From NCBI GenBank assembly GCA_022511465.1, contig JAFLRM010000039.1, forward strand, positions 1-33,612: a DNA stretch of 33,612 nt, in the 5' to 3' direction. Positions within the stretch are counted from its first letter, which is position 1; the number at the start of each line of letters is the position of its first letter. Position numbers and translations under genes: made by a program. The notes under the pieces were generated by a model, which saw nothing but the letters and a program-made list of their open reading frames with translations, did no database searches and had not been told where the DNA came from. Source of the stretch: Acetatifactor sp. (lineage in GTDB: Bacteria > Bacillota > Clostridia > Lachnospirales > Lachnospiraceae). Of the stretch, positions 1-8,801 are shown one piece after another.

Positions 1-17
1 TAACGGATAACTTTAAA

Positions 18-310
18 TTATCCATTATATAAGAGAAATACGTTGGCTTTTTGCAAGGAAAATATGCTCATAAACTTCGCACTTCCGAAAGTACATTCCC
101 CAATCTCATTTAGACGGTTCAGGTAATAAGTTACCGGAAGATAAAAAGAAGCATAGACAGCGCCATATTCTGTCGTGTGCTATTTCATAAAATCCAACCC
201 ACAGTTGACCTGTTTCACGTTTTCCTAAAATGCCATTATGGTGACTTCCTTCGTCTCGTATGCTACAATTTATCTGTAGAAAGCATCACAATCTGCTATG
301 AACATTGGTT
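18..310 (-). pseudogene. Possible decayed C-terminal gene remnant
   Basis: On the minus strand a 53-codon open stretch runs from 179 down to a TAA at 18-20 with protein-like composition (it contains EYGAVYASFYLP and TYYLNRLNE). It has no plausible start and is preceded in frame by TAG at 180-182. Another minus-strand frame (about 267 to 150) reads GSHHNGILGKRETGQLWVGF, and a third ends in FIADCDAFYR near 285. This pattern suggests one gene broken by frameshifts, but I recognise no family and chance open frames are possible. The rest of 1-340 shows no other gene. Confidence 0.25.
241..269 (+). promoter_or_regulatory. Weak candidate promoter for the XRE regulator gene
   Basis: GTGACT (241-246), 17 bases, then an extended -10 element TGC-TACAAT (261-269). 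The -10 is good and the -35 poor. It lies about 72 bases before the start codon at 341. Confidence 0.3.
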
Positions 311-340
311 CATTTGGAGGAAATGGAGCATTGATTTAAT

Positions 341-1444
341 ATGGAAGATCAAAACCTTTTGGCAAAAAAAATACAAAGTTTGCGTAAAGAAAAAAAGCTG
401 ACTCAGCGGGAGGTGGCGGACAAACTTGGAGTTTCCGAGCAGGCGGTATCCAAGTGGGAAACCGGAGGTTCCTGTCCGGATATCAGTATGCTGGTGCCGC
501 TGGCAAGACTTCTCGGAACGGATGTGAACACTCTGCTTGCGTTTCAGTCGGAGCTCAGTTTAGAGAAGATGGGAAAGCTGTCGAAAGAAATTCAGGAGAC
601 AGGGAGGCGTGAGGGATTGGAGGCTGCCTATGAGATGGTGCAGGAGCTTCTGCGGGAGTATCCCGGCTGCGATCAACTGACTTTCTTTCTTGCCAATGCG
701 CTCCATGCTCTGCTCTCGGTGCAGAATACCACACCGGAGGAAACCGCCCGCTACGGGAAAGAGATTGAACGGTTGTACAGAGGGCTTGTAGATTGCGGTG
801 ATGAAAAGCTACGAGACCAGGTGAACCGGATGCTCTTTTACTGGTATGCGAGGAAGGAACAGACAGACCGGATGGAGGAGATCATGCAGAATATCTCGGA
901 GGATGACAGAGCATACCATGAGATGGGAGCCTTGCTCTACCGCACAAAGGGAGAGTATGGTAAAGCACGGGAGTGTTTGGAACGAGGGTTGCTTCTGCCC
1001 GCTGCACAGATACAGGGGTTGATCGGCCAGCTTCAGGTGATCGCCTTGCAGGAGGAAGATATTTCGGAAGCACTGGCCCTGGCGGAGACAAACAGTGCGC
1101 TGGTGAGGCTCATGGGACTCTGGGAGTATGGCGCGTACAGCTGTTTTCTGGAGCCCTACACTGTATCAAAAAATGTGGAGGGGTTGGTGCGGACTTTTCG
1201 TGGAATGATGGAGGCGGCAGAGAAGCCGTGGAGGCATGCAGATAGCCAGCTCTTTCGACATTTAGAGAAGGCGGAGGATACAAAGAATGCGGAGGAGCAA
1301 GCGAAAAAAATGACCCGAAGGCTTCAGTCCGATTTGATGGAGGTGTTGGAGCGTGAAGAGTCGCTTGCTTTCTTGCGGGAGAGTGAGGAAGGGCAGGCGC
1401 TGCTTGCAGAAATGCGACACAAGTGTCATGTTAAAGAAATGTAG
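341..1444 (+). CDS. XRE-family HTH regulator with a long helical C-terminal region
   Basis: This is a 367-residue DNA-binding protein. The N-terminal 60 or so residues form a Cro/C1-type helix-turn-helix (LTQREVADKLGVSEQAVSKW). The remaining 300 residues are helical and rich in Leu, Glu and Ala, resembling the TPR-like sensor halves of other long XRE regulators, but no ligand can be named. The start at 341 has GGAG at 325-328, twelve bases upstream, which is a little far. The gene stands alone and ends in a strong terminator at 1451-1500. Its target is unknown. A 15-base stretch at its extreme 3' end (1416-1430) recurs in reverse complement in the palindrome behind ftsH. Confidence 0.8.
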   Translation: MEDQNLLAKKIQSLRKEKKLTQREVADKLGVSEQAVSKWETGGSCPDISMLVPLARLLGTDVNTLLAFQSELSLEKMGKLSKEIQETGRREGLEAAYEMVQELLREYPGCDQLTFFLANALHALLSVQNTTPEETARYGKEIERLYRGLVDCGDEKLRDQVNRMLFYWYARKEQTDRMEEIMQNISEDDRAYHEMGALLYRTKGEYGKARECLERGLLLPAAQIQGLIGQLQVIALQEEDISEALALAETNSALVRLMGLWEYGAYSCFLEPYTVSKNVEGLVRTFRGMMEAAEKPWRHADSQLFRHLEKAEDTKNAEEQAKKMTRRLQSDLMEVLEREESLAFLRESEEGQALLAEMRHKCHVKEM

Positions 1445-1450
1445 AAAGAG

Positions 1451-1500
1451 AGCCGCAGATTCCGATTTTCATAATGGAATCTACGGCTTGTTAATTTTAT
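1451..1500 (+). terminator. Rho-independent terminator of the XRE gene
   Basis: A 13-base stem with one mismatch (1451-1463 with 1476-1488) and a 12-base loop, followed by the T-rich stretch TTGTTAATTTTAT. It begins 6 bases after the stop codon. Confidence 0.8.
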
Positions 1501-1514
1501 AAAGAATCAAAGTG

Positions 1515-1545
1515 GTCAATTTAGATTTGCTAAATCATAATTGAC
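1515..1545. promoter_or_regulatory. Nested inverted repeats overlapping a -35 box
   Basis: GTCAATT (1515-1521) and AATTGAC (1539-1545) are perfect inverted repeats 17 bases apart. Inside them lies TTTAG-N5-CTAAA (1520-1534). The right arm contains most of the -35 hexamer of the ATPase promoter, so this may be an operator. Confidence 0.35.
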
Positions 1546-1569
1546 TAAAATTTGACGGGGTGATATACT
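1541..1569 (+). promoter_or_regulatory. Sigma-A type promoter for the ATPase gene
   Basis: TTGACT (1541-1546), exactly 17 bases, TATACT (1564-1569). The start codon follows at 1598, leaving a leader of only about 20 bases with the RBS GGGAGG at 1585-1590. Confidence 0.7.
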
Positions 1570-1597
1570 ATACTCACAATTGAAGGGAGGTAGTGGT

Positions 1598-3013
1598 ATG
1601 TTCATTGGCAGAGAGCAAGAGCTGGCATCGCTCAATAAGCTATATACATCGGACAAATTTGAATTTGTGGTCATATATGGTCGTCGCCGTGTGGGCAAAA
1701 CTGCGCTCATCAACAAGTTTATTGGTGATAAAAAGGCAATCTATTTTATGGGTGTTGAGAGTAATGCCAAGCAAAATCTGGAGAACTTCAGCAAAAATAT
1801 TATGGAATATACCATGGATATCAGTGCTGACACATCTTTTCTTTCTTTTCAGGCAGCGTTAGAGTACGTGTTTAAGCTGGCGCAAAAGGAGCGACTGATT
1901 TTGGCTATTGACGAGTATCCCTATGTGGCCCGATCTTCTAAAAGCCTTGCATCCACGTTGCAACTTCTAATTGACAAATATAAAGATAGTTCAAAGTTGA
2001 TGTTCATTCTCTGTGGCTCATCCATGTCTTATATGGAAGATCACGTACTGGCCTATAAAGCGCCTTTATATGGCAGACGTACGGCACAGATGAAAATTCA
2101 GCCTTTTGATTTTGGAGATACTTGTCGCTGTTTCAAAAACTTCTCTGCTGAGGATAAGGCGTTGATTTATGGAATTGTGGGTGGTACTCCACAGTATTTG
2201 CTGCAGATGAAGGATGAGTTGAGTGTCGCCGATAATATTAAAAATACATTTTTGAATCCAACTTCATCCCTGTTTGAGGAGCCGGAGAACCTGTTAAAGC
2301 AGGAAGTGAGAGAGCCTGCGCTTTACAATGCCATCATTACTGCAATTGCAACCGGAGCTTCTCGTATGTCGGAGATATCTACCAAAGTTGGGGAAGATAC
2401 CAATGTATGTGCCATCTATTTAAAAAATCTGTTGGAGCTGGGGATTGTCCGAAAAGAAATGCCTTACGGAGAGAAAACTTCCCGCAAGTCGCTTTATGCG
2501 ATTGATGATAATATGTTCCGATTCTGGTATCGCTTCCTACCAGAGAATTATTCTGTGATTACTCGTGGGGCTTCTGAGCTTGCTTATAAACGGATTGAGC
2601 CGTTTTTGACGGATTATATGGGAAAGGTATTTGAGGAAATCTGCCGGCAATATCTTTGGAAACTGCTTTTGAGGGGTGAATCACCTATTGAATTTGTAGA
2701 ACTTGGACGCTGGTGGGGAACGGATCCGGTGGAAAAAAAACAGACGGAAATCGATCTCATGGGTGAGCAGGATAAAAATACAGCCCTATTTGGGGAGTGC
2801 AAATGGACAAACGAAAAAGTTGACCTCGGTGTTCTGGATGCACTGCTGAAGCGAAGTCAACTTTTTCGTTATCGTAAGGTACAGCTGTACCTTTTTGCAA
2901 AGACCGGATTTACAAAGGGCTGTATAGATATGGCGAATAAGATGGGAAATGTTACGCTGGTGACATATGAGGATATTTTGAAGTCAATGATTACCTTTTA
3001 TAATAATCCTTAA
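1598..3013 (+). CDS. AAA ATPase with DUF234/PD-(D/E)XK-like C-terminal domain
   Basis: This 471-residue protein belongs to the bacterial and archaeal 'archaeal ATPase' group. Visible parts are an N-terminal MFIGREQEL box, a Walker A motif GRRRVGKT at about residues 29-36, a Walker B-like LILAIDEYP near residue 100, a winged-helix middle region, and a C-terminal region with EIDLMGE followed by FGECKW. That spacing matches the acidic and E-x-K positions of PD-(D/E)XK nucleases and the DUF234 domain. I chose the ATG at 1598 because GGGAGG sits 7 bases upstream and the family begins at MFIGRE. The cellular role of these proteins is poorly known and they are common in accessory DNA. The last 23 bases overlap the convergent gene at 2991. 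Confidence 0.8.
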   Translation: MFIGREQELASLNKLYTSDKFEFVVIYGRRRVGKTALINKFIGDKKAIYFMGVESNAKQNLENFSKNIMEYTMDISADTSFLSFQAALEYVFKLAQKERLILAIDEYPYVARSSKSLASTLQLLIDKYKDSSKLMFILCGSSMSYMEDHVLAYKAPLYGRRTAQMKIQPFDFGDTCRCFKNFSAEDKALIYGIVGGTPQYLLQMKDELSVADNIKNTFLNPTSSLFEEPENLLKQEVREPALYNAIITAIATGASRMSEISTKVGEDTNVCAIYLKNLLELGIVRKEMPYGEKTSRKSLYAIDDNMFRFWYRFLPENYSVITRGASELAYKRIEPFLTDYMGKVFEEICRQYLWKLLLRGESPIEFVELGRWWGTDPVEKKQTEIDLMGEQDKNTALFGECKWTNEKVDLGVLDALLKRSQLFRYRKVQLYLFAKTGFTKGCIDMANKMGNVTLVTYEDILKSMITFYNNP

Positions 3014-3485
3014 ATCCAGCCAACTTCTTCTCCAGATCAGTCAGATCCGGAAAAGCTTTCTTTAATCGCGTCATATTCCGGTAGAGCACAGAACCGTAAG
3101 ATTTGTTTTCCCGGATCATATCGTCGGCCAGTGTGTCGAGATACTGTAAAGTTCTGGCACGCTCATGGGAACTCTGCGACAATAATGCAACACCGTAGGA
3201 GTGGCCGATCGTGTCAAACATAAGATCGCTCTCCTTCGGGGGAGTATAGCCCTGAAGTGCCTGATACACCGCCTCCACCAACTCAGTGTCCTGCGCATAT
3301 TTTTCCATTCTCTGATAATCTTTCAATGCTATTGGTGCATGAGAAAACTTGGCGATGTTCTTACAATATTTCCAGACTTTCTCCCAGAGAGCGTCATCTT
3401 TTACAATACTTTTAAGCCGGACGGTCATCCCCATTTTTTCTGCTATCTGTTCACAGGTTTGTCCGGTAACAATAATCTCTGCCAT
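2991..3485 (-). CDS. Conserved-looking small protein of unknown function downstream of pyrG
   Basis: This is a 164-residue soluble, mostly helical, charged protein that I do not recognise. It has no signal peptide or membrane segment. The ATG at 3483-3485 is preceded by AAGGGAG with 8 bases spacing; an upstream in-frame start at 3512 would lie almost against the pyrG stop and has no good RBS. It follows pyrG by 33 bases on the same strand, so the two are probably co-transcribed. The 3' end overlaps the convergent ATPase gene by 23 bases. Confidence 0.65.
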   Translation of the reverse strand: MAEIIVTGQTCEQIAEKMGMTVRLKSIVKDDALWEKVWKYCKNIAKFSHAPIALKDYQRMEKYAQDTELVEAVYQALQGYTPPKESDLMFDTIGHSYGVALLSQSSHERARTLQYLDTLADDMIRENKSYGSVLYRNMTRLKKAFPDLTDLEKKLAGFKDYYKR

Positions 3486-3518
3486 GAAATCTTCTCCCTT
3501 AAAAGTGATCACAAGTTG

Positions 3519-5126
3519 TTAAGAATTTTTATCCTTCAGCGCCTCCGCCACAAATCCCCTAAACAGCGGATGGGGTCTGTTGGGGCGCGACTTAAGCTCA
3601 GGATGTCCCTGAGTGGCCACAAAGAAAGGATGCTCTGTGATCTCGCACATTTCCACGATACGTCCGTCGGGAGAAGTGCCGGATAAGCGAAGTCCTTTCT
3701 CCTGCAGTACCGCACGGTAATCGTTGTTGACCTCGTAGCGATGGCGATGTCTCTCATGGATGGTCTCTTCACCGTAAAGTGCATACGCTCTGGAGGCCTT
3801 GTCCAACACACAGGGATAGGAGCCCAGTCTCAGGGTGCCGCCGATATCCTCCACACCGTTCTGATCCGGCATCAGAGCAATGACGGGATGGGTGGTGTTG
3901 GGATCCAGCTCCACGCTATGGGCATCCGTATAACCGATGACATTGCGGGCAAACTCCACGATGGTGAGCTGCATTCCAAGACACAACCCCAGAAAGGGTT
4001 TGCCGTGGGTGCGGGCATAGTTGATAGCGAAGATCTTGCCTTCAATGCCGCGGGAACCAAAGCCGCCGGGGACTAAAATACCATTGCAGTCACTGAGAAG
4101 TTCATCCACATTTTCTGCAGTCACTTTCTCAGAGTCGATCCATTTGATATTAACGGTGGCATGATTGGAGATACCGCCATGTTTCAAAGCTTCCACAACG
4201 CTTATGTAGGCGTCATGCAGAGAGACATATTTTCCAACCAGAGCGATCGTTACCTCGTCGGTGGGATGCCTTAAGTCGTTTACCATGTTGATCCAGTCAG
4301 TCAGGTCGGGCTCCGGAGAATCTAAGTGGAGACATTCACAGGCTACCTGTGCCAGATGCTCTTTCTCCATTGCAAGAGGAGCCTCGTACAAATATTCCAC
4401 ATCCAGATTCTGTAAAACGTGATTGCTGGGCACATTACAGAACAGAGCAATCTTGTCCTTCAATCCCTGATCCAGAGGATGTTCGCTTCGGCACACAATG
4501 ATGTCGGGTTGAATACCCATTCCCTGCAGATCCTTTACGCTGGCCTGCGTGGGCTTAGTCTTCAACTCTTGAGAGGCATTCAAGTAGGGGATCAGTGTTA
4601 CATGGATCAGGATCGCGTTGTCATGACCCACCTCATGCTGGAATTGACGGATGGACTCAAGAAAAGGTTGGCTCTCGATATCGCCCACGGTGCCACCCAC
4701 TTCGATGATGGCGATCCGCATATCGGGGTCGGTAAAATTTCGGTAAAAACGACTCTTAATTTCGTTAGTAATATGAGGGATCACCTGCACGGTGCCGCCA
4801 CCGTAGTCGCCACGGCGCTCTTTCTGTAGGACAGACCAGTATACCTTGCCGGTGGTGACGTTAGAATTTTTATCCAGACTTTCATCGATAAAACGCTCAT
4901 AATGCCCTAGATCCAAGTCGGTCTCTGCGCCGTCATCGGTGACAAACACTTCACCGTGCTGAATCGGATTCATGGTGCCGGGGTCAATGTTGATATAAGG
5001 GTCAAATTTCTGCATAGTTACCTTATACCCTCTCGCTTTCAGCAATCTGCCCAAAGATGCAGCGGTAATTCCTTTTCCTAAGCCGGAAACGACGCCGCCT
5101 GTTACGAATACATATTTTACTGGCAT
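3519..5126 (-). CDS. pyrG: CTP synthase
   Basis: This cytosolic enzyme makes CTP from UTP, ATP and glutamine. It has 535 residues, the usual length. The N-terminal synthetase domain opens with [16 protein letters not shown] and carries the nucleotide-binding [13 protein letters not shown] region. The C-terminal class I glutamine amidotransferase domain has GGFGSRG, the nucleophile Cys in LGLCLGMQ, and the His-Glu pair in QGHPEL. The start at 5126 has GGAGGA (complement of 5134-5139) 7 bases away. It faces away from ftsH across a 273-base intergenic region and is followed by a small unknown gene. Confidence 0.97.
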   Translation of the reverse strand: MPVKYVFVTGGVVSGLGKGITAASLGRLLKARGYKVTMQKFDPYINIDPGTMNPIQHGEVFVTDDGAETDLDLGHYERFIDESLDKNSNVTTGKVYWSVLQKERRGDYGGGTVQVIPHITNEIKSRFYRNFTDPDMRIAIIEVGGTVGDIESQPFLESIRQFQHEVGHDNAILIHVTLIPYLNASQELKTKPTQASVKDLQGMGIQPDIIVCRSEHPLDQGLKDKIALFCNVPSNHVLQNLDVEYLYEAPLAMEKEHLAQVACECLHLDSPEPDLTDWINMVNDLRHPTDEVTIALVGKYVSLHDAYISVVEALKHGGISNHATVNIKWIDSEKVTAENVDELLSDCNGILVPGGFGSRGIEGKIFAINYARTHGKPFLGLCLGMQLTIVEFARNVIGYTDAHSVELDPNTTHPVIALMPDQNGVEDIGGTLRLGSYPCVLDKASRAYALYGEETIHERHRHRYEVNNDYRAVLQEKGLRLSGTSPDGRIVEMCEITEHPFFVATQGHPELKSRPNRPHPLFRGFVAEALKDKNS

Positions 5127-5174
5127 AATAATGTCCTCCGAATGAAATGCCGATTAAGAGCAATACTAAGCTTT

Positions 5175-5203
5175 ATTATAAATGAGATACCCATAAAAAT
5201 CTA
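5175..5203 (-). promoter_or_regulatory. Candidate pyrG promoter
   Basis: On the minus strand a perfect TATAAT (complement of 5175-5180) lies 17 bases downstream of a weak TAGATT (complement of 5198-5203). The -10 is good and the -35 poor. Confidence 0.4.
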
Positions 5204-5267
5204 CTTAAATGTACAAAAAAATTAAGAAATCTTTTAGATAAGACATGCTTTTTTCACATTTATGCTA

Positions 5268-5296
5268 TTGATTTATGAGGTTGTAATCTCTATAAT
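5268..5296 (+). promoter_or_regulatory. Sigma-A type promoter for ftsH
   Basis: TTGATT (5268-5273), exactly 17 bases, consensus TATAAT (5291-5296). The leader to the ftsH start is about 100 bases. Confidence 0.65.
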
Positions 5297-5399
5297 AAAA
5301 TAGACTCATAAGTTTAGAAAATAGATTTTTTATGCGAAGCGGCCAGCGCCCGTGCTTGGCTCATTGCTCGCGGAAATAAATGACAGAAACGGAGCGACT

Positions 5400-7697
5400 A
5401 TGGATAATCAAATGAACCAGTACGACAACGGCGGAGGTTATAATAACGGAAACCGTGGCCCCGGAGGATCCGGTGGCCATGGAGGCGGAGGCAACAATCA
5501 GCCCCCCAGAAGACCCAATGTTGTAACGATGATCTTGTTGGGACTGAGCGCCGTGATGATCGCCTTTTTGTTCTACAATATGTTGATCGGCAGCGCGTCC
5601 AGTGCCCAGGAGGTAGAGTACACACAATTCCTGCAGGATCTGGAGGCGGACAAGGTAGAGTCCGTGGAACTCAACGCCGAGAGCGCAAAGCTTCAGGTTA
5701 CCCTGAAACGGGAAGAGAGTGAAAATAAGAACAATGTAAATGATTACTATTATCCGCTTGGCATGATGCAGATGCAGCAGAATAGACAGTATTCCACTCT
5801 GCTGATGGAGAGTATGGACACCTTGATGGAGCGCCTGGAGGCTCACAAGGTGGAGGCCAAGCGTGTGATCAACAACAACTCCGGCCTGTTTATGGAGATT
5901 TTGTTGACGGTGGTATTACCGGTACTTTTGATCTGGCTGGTGGCGGGCTTTTTCTTCCGCAGGATGGGCGGCAGCGGCGGCCCTATGGGTGTGGGCAAGA
6001 GCAACGCCAAGGTGTATGTGCAGAAGGAGACAGGTGTCACCTTCAAGGATGTGGCTGGCGAAGACGAGGCCAAGGATTCTCTGGTGGAGATCGTGGACTT
6101 TTTGCACAATCCGGGCAAGTATTCTAAGATTGGCGCGAGACTGCCGAAGGGTGCCCTTTTGGTGGGACCGCCCGGAACCGGTAAGACCCTGCTTGCCAGA
6201 GCAGTGGCCGGTGAGGCGCATGTTCCGTTTTTCTCCCTGACGGGTTCTGACTTTATTGAGCTATACGTGGGTGTGGGTGCCAGCCGTGTGCGTGACCTGT
6301 TCAAGGAGGCCAACAAAAACGCACCCTGTATCGTGTTTATCGATGAGATTGATGCCATCGGCCGAAGCCGTGACTCCAAGTACGGTGGGGGCAATGAGGA
6401 GCGTGAGCAGACGCTGAATCAGCTGCTCTCCGAGATGGATGGTTTTGACGGTTCCAAAGGTATTTTGATCCTGGCGGCCACAAACCGTCCGGAGATTTTG
6501 GATAAAGCGCTCCTGCGTCCCGGACGTTTCGACCGGCGTATTATTGTGGATAAGCCGGATCTGAAAGGCCGCGTGGAGATCTTGAAGGTACATTCCAAGG
6601 ATGTAAAGATGGATGAGACCGTGGATCTGGATGCGATCGCGCTTGCGACCAGCGGTGCGGTGGGTTCCGATCTGGCAAATATGATCAATGAGGCTGCCAT
6701 CAATGCGGCCAAGGAAGAGCGTGAGTACGTGAGCCAGCAGGATCTGTTCAACGCAGTGGAGCAGGTGCTGGTGGGCAAGGAGAAAAAAGACCGCATCATG
6801 AGCAAGGAGGAGAGGAAGATCGTCTCCTACCATGAGGTGGGCCACGCGCTGATCAGTGCCCTGCAGAAGAATTCCGAGCCGGTGCAGAAGATTACGATCG
6901 TACCCCGAACCATGGGGGCATTGGGTTATGTGATGCATGTACCTGAGGAGGAGAAGTATCTGAACACCGAGGCGGAGCTCAGGGACATGCTTGTGAGTCT
7001 GGTGGGTGGACGTGCGGCAGAGGAAGTGGTATTTGAGACTGTGACCACCGGTGCGGCGAATGATATTGAGAAAGCGACGGAGATTGCCCGCAATATGGTG
7101 ACCCGTTACGGTATGAGCAAGCGGTTTGGTCTGGTGGGACTGGCCACCGTGGAGAGCCAGTATCTGGAAGGCAGAGCTTCCTTAAACTGCAGTGATGAGA
7201 CTGCGGCAGAGATTGACGCCGAGGTGGTGGCGATCATCAAGGAGAGTTATGAGAAAGCTCTGGGATTGTTGCGTGAGAATCGTGAGTTGATGGATAAGCT
7301 GGCGGCCTTTTTGATCGAGAAAGAGACCATCACCGGCAAAGAGTTCATGGCAATCTTCCGCAAGGAGAAGGGGCTGCCGGATCCCAAGGAAGAGAAGAAG
7401 GACGAGGAGAAGGTTTCCGTTGCCGGCGAGACCACAGAGAAGGTAAGTGAAGAAAAGGATGACGGCAATTCTGATCCCGGAGTCACTTTTGAAAACCATT
7501 TGAGCAGTGCGCTGGGAACAGACAGTGTACTGGGACAGAGTTCCATCACGGCAGATCTGTATGAGAAGACCCCTGAGATAACGGATGCGCCTCAAAAAGA
7601 GGATAGCGTAGGAGGAAATGAGGAGCAGAGCGACACTACAGCTTCCGATGACGGTGATCGTCCCCTCGGACGTTTCTCCAACAGCAGACTGGAGTAG
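5400..7697 (+). CDS. ftsH: ATP-dependent membrane zinc protease FtsH, with long N- and C-terminal extensions
   Basis: This membrane-anchored AAA protease degrades damaged and regulatory proteins. The chosen ATG at 5400 has GGAG five bases upstream and gives 765 residues, against roughly 610-650 for typical FtsH. Residues 1-40 are Gly/Asn-rich and end in PPRRP. Membrane segments lie near 41-63 and 163-187, flanking a short extracytoplasmic part. Walker A GPPGTGKT is at 256-263, Walker B IVFIDE at 311-316, the second region of homology around 360-380, the zinc motif HEVGH at 478-482, and the third ligand is probably Asp555. Residues after about 660 form an acidic, low-complexity tail of about 105 residues. 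A perfect palindrome, not a clear terminator, follows the gene. Confidence 0.96.
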   Translation: MDNQMNQYDNGGGYNNGNRGPGGSGGHGGGGNNQPPRRPNVVTMILLGLSAVMIAFLFYNMLIGSASSAQEVEYTQFLQDLEADKVESVELNAESAKLQVTLKREESENKNNVNDYYYPLGMMQMQQNRQYSTLLMESMDTLMERLEAHKVEAKRVINNNSGLFMEILLTVVLPVLLIWLVAGFFFRRMGGSGGPMGVGKSNAKVYVQKETGVTFKDVAGEDEAKDSLVEIVDFLHNPGKYSKIGARLPKGALLVGPPGTGKTLLARAVAGEAHVPFFSLTGSDFIELYVGVGASRVRDLFKEANKNAPCIVFIDEIDAIGRSRDSKYGGGNEEREQTLNQLLSEMDGFDGSKGILILAATNRPEILDKALLRPGRFDRRIIVDKPDLKGRVEILKVHSKDVKMDETVDLDAIALATSGAVGSDLANMINEAAINAAKEEREYVSQQDLFNAVEQVLVGKEKKDRIMSKEERKIVSYHEVGHALISALQKNSEPVQKITIVPRTMGALGYVMHVPEEEKYLNTEAELRDMLVSLVGGRAAEEVVFETVTTGAANDIEKATEIARNMVTRYGMSKRFGLVGLATVESQYLEGRASLNCSDETAAEIDAEVVAIIKESYEKALGLLRENRELMDKLAAFLIEKETITGKEFMAIFRKEKGLPDPKEEKKDEEKVSVAGETTEKVSEEKDDGNSDPGVTFENHLSSALGTDSVLGQSSITADLYEKTPEITDAPQKEDSVGGNEEQSDTTASDDGDRPLGRFSNSRLE

Positions 7698-7716
7698 AAT
7701 ATTGCTATGAATATGT

Positions 7717-7740
7717 AAGCATGACACTTGTGTCATGCTT
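7717..7740. promoter_or_regulatory. Perfect 24-base palindrome behind ftsH
   Basis: AAGCATGACAC-TT-GTGTCATGCTT is perfectly symmetrical (11-base arms). No T-tract follows on either strand, so it is not a classical terminator. It lies 20 bases after ftsH and 62 bases before the lipoprotein start, so an operator or an RNA stability hairpin is possible. CATGACACTTGTGTC (7720-7734) also occurs, inverted, at 1416-1430. Confidence 0.5.
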
Positions 7741-7802
7741 ATTGCGTGTAAGGTATACAGTAGAGATTGATCGGTTTCTTATAGAGAAGGGAGAATTACG
7801 TT

Positions 7803-8801
7803 ATGAAAAAGCACTGCCTTGTGGTAATTGTAGCGCTCAGCTTGCTTTTATCCGCCTGCAGTTTAAGAGGAGACGACGCCGGGCAACCTTCCGACAGCCA
7901 AGGGCAGGATATGGAAGCGACAGACATTTACGATATATCCTGGAAAGAGATCACAGGGACAGGGAACAATCTTACCTCGTTTTTTACTACCGAGAATGGG
8001 ATCTTTGGCCTTGGAGCTTCGGATGATGATTCCCGGCATCTTTATGCCGCAGTTAAGGAGGATATCTGGCAGGGTAAAAGTGCTTATTTGAACGTGAAGA
8101 TGCTGGGATTGGACACGGCAGCGGACAGGGGGCAGCTGATCGTTTTTGCCGGTATGGGAGATGTTTTTTATACTGTCGAGGAGCAGATCGGGGATGCCCC
8201 AGTCTATTATCTGTGTAAGTATGACGTGAATGGAAACAGGCAGCAGGAGAATGACATTACGGAAGTTTGGGGGACAGAAGTATCCATACTTTTTGCGGCT
8301 GCTGCAGACAGTGAAGGAAGAGTCTACCTTTCGAGAGGGAGAGAAGATGGAAGCGGTAATTCTGTCCTCGTTTTGGATAGCGAAGGCACCCTTTTGACGG
8401 ATATCCGGGCAGAAGGTGTGGTGGTGACACGGCTTGCGGCCATGGACAACAGAGCATACTGCGTGATACAGAGAGATGGGGAGGATGTGTTGTGTCGTGC
8501 AAACGCGGAAAATGGACTTCTTCAGGAAGAGATCACTCTGACGGAGGGGCGAGGCAATGTAAAAATGATGTCCGCCGACACAGGATCGCTCTGGATCAGT
8601 GACTACGAGGGTGTCAAGGAATACCAGCCGGAGACGGGGGAGCTAAGAGCACTTTTTAGCTGGACTGACATTGGAATAAGCGGAAGCGATGTAGAGGCAA
8701 TTCTTGTCCAGGACGAAAGTCATATTGGGGCAGTTGTTGTGAGGGAGGGGAAGCAATATTATCTTGTTATGAGGGAGAAAGGTACGAATGGCCAAGCTTG
8801 A
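7803..8801 (+). CDS. Predicted lipoprotein of unknown function
   Basis: This 332-residue protein begins with a lipoprotein signal peptide (MKKHC, a hydrophobic core, and the lipobox LSAC with Cys19), so it should be anchored on the outer face of the membrane. After an acidic linker, the remaining 300 residues contain repeated short beta-type segments and turns, such as [19 protein letters not shown], which would suit a beta-propeller; I cannot assign a family. The RBS AAGGGAG (7787-7793) supports the start. The last 14 bases overlap the start of uvrC, so translation of the two is probably coupled, although a role in DNA repair is not implied. Confidence 0.75.
   Translation: MKKHCLVVIVALSLLLSACSLRGDDAGQPSDSQGQDMEATDIYDISWKEITGTGNNLTSFFTTENGIFGLGASDDDSRHLYAAVKEDIWQGKSAYLNVKMLGLDTAADRGQLIVFAGMGDVFYTVEEQIGDAPVYYLCKYDVNGNRQQENDITEVWGTEVSILFAAAADSEGRVYLSRGREDGSGNSVLVLDSEGTLLTDIRAEGVVVTRLAAMDNRAYCVIQRDGEDVLCRANAENGLLQEEITLTEGRGNVKMMSADTGSLWISDYEGVKEYQPETGELRALFSWTDIGISGSDVEAILVQDESHIGAVVVREGKQYYLVMREKGTNGQA

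Noticed and set aside
5361..5846. Long minus-strand open frames inside ftsH (also 6261-6938)
   Set aside because: They lie antisense to a certain gene, lack RBSs and have His/Leu-rich composition typical of antisense frames.
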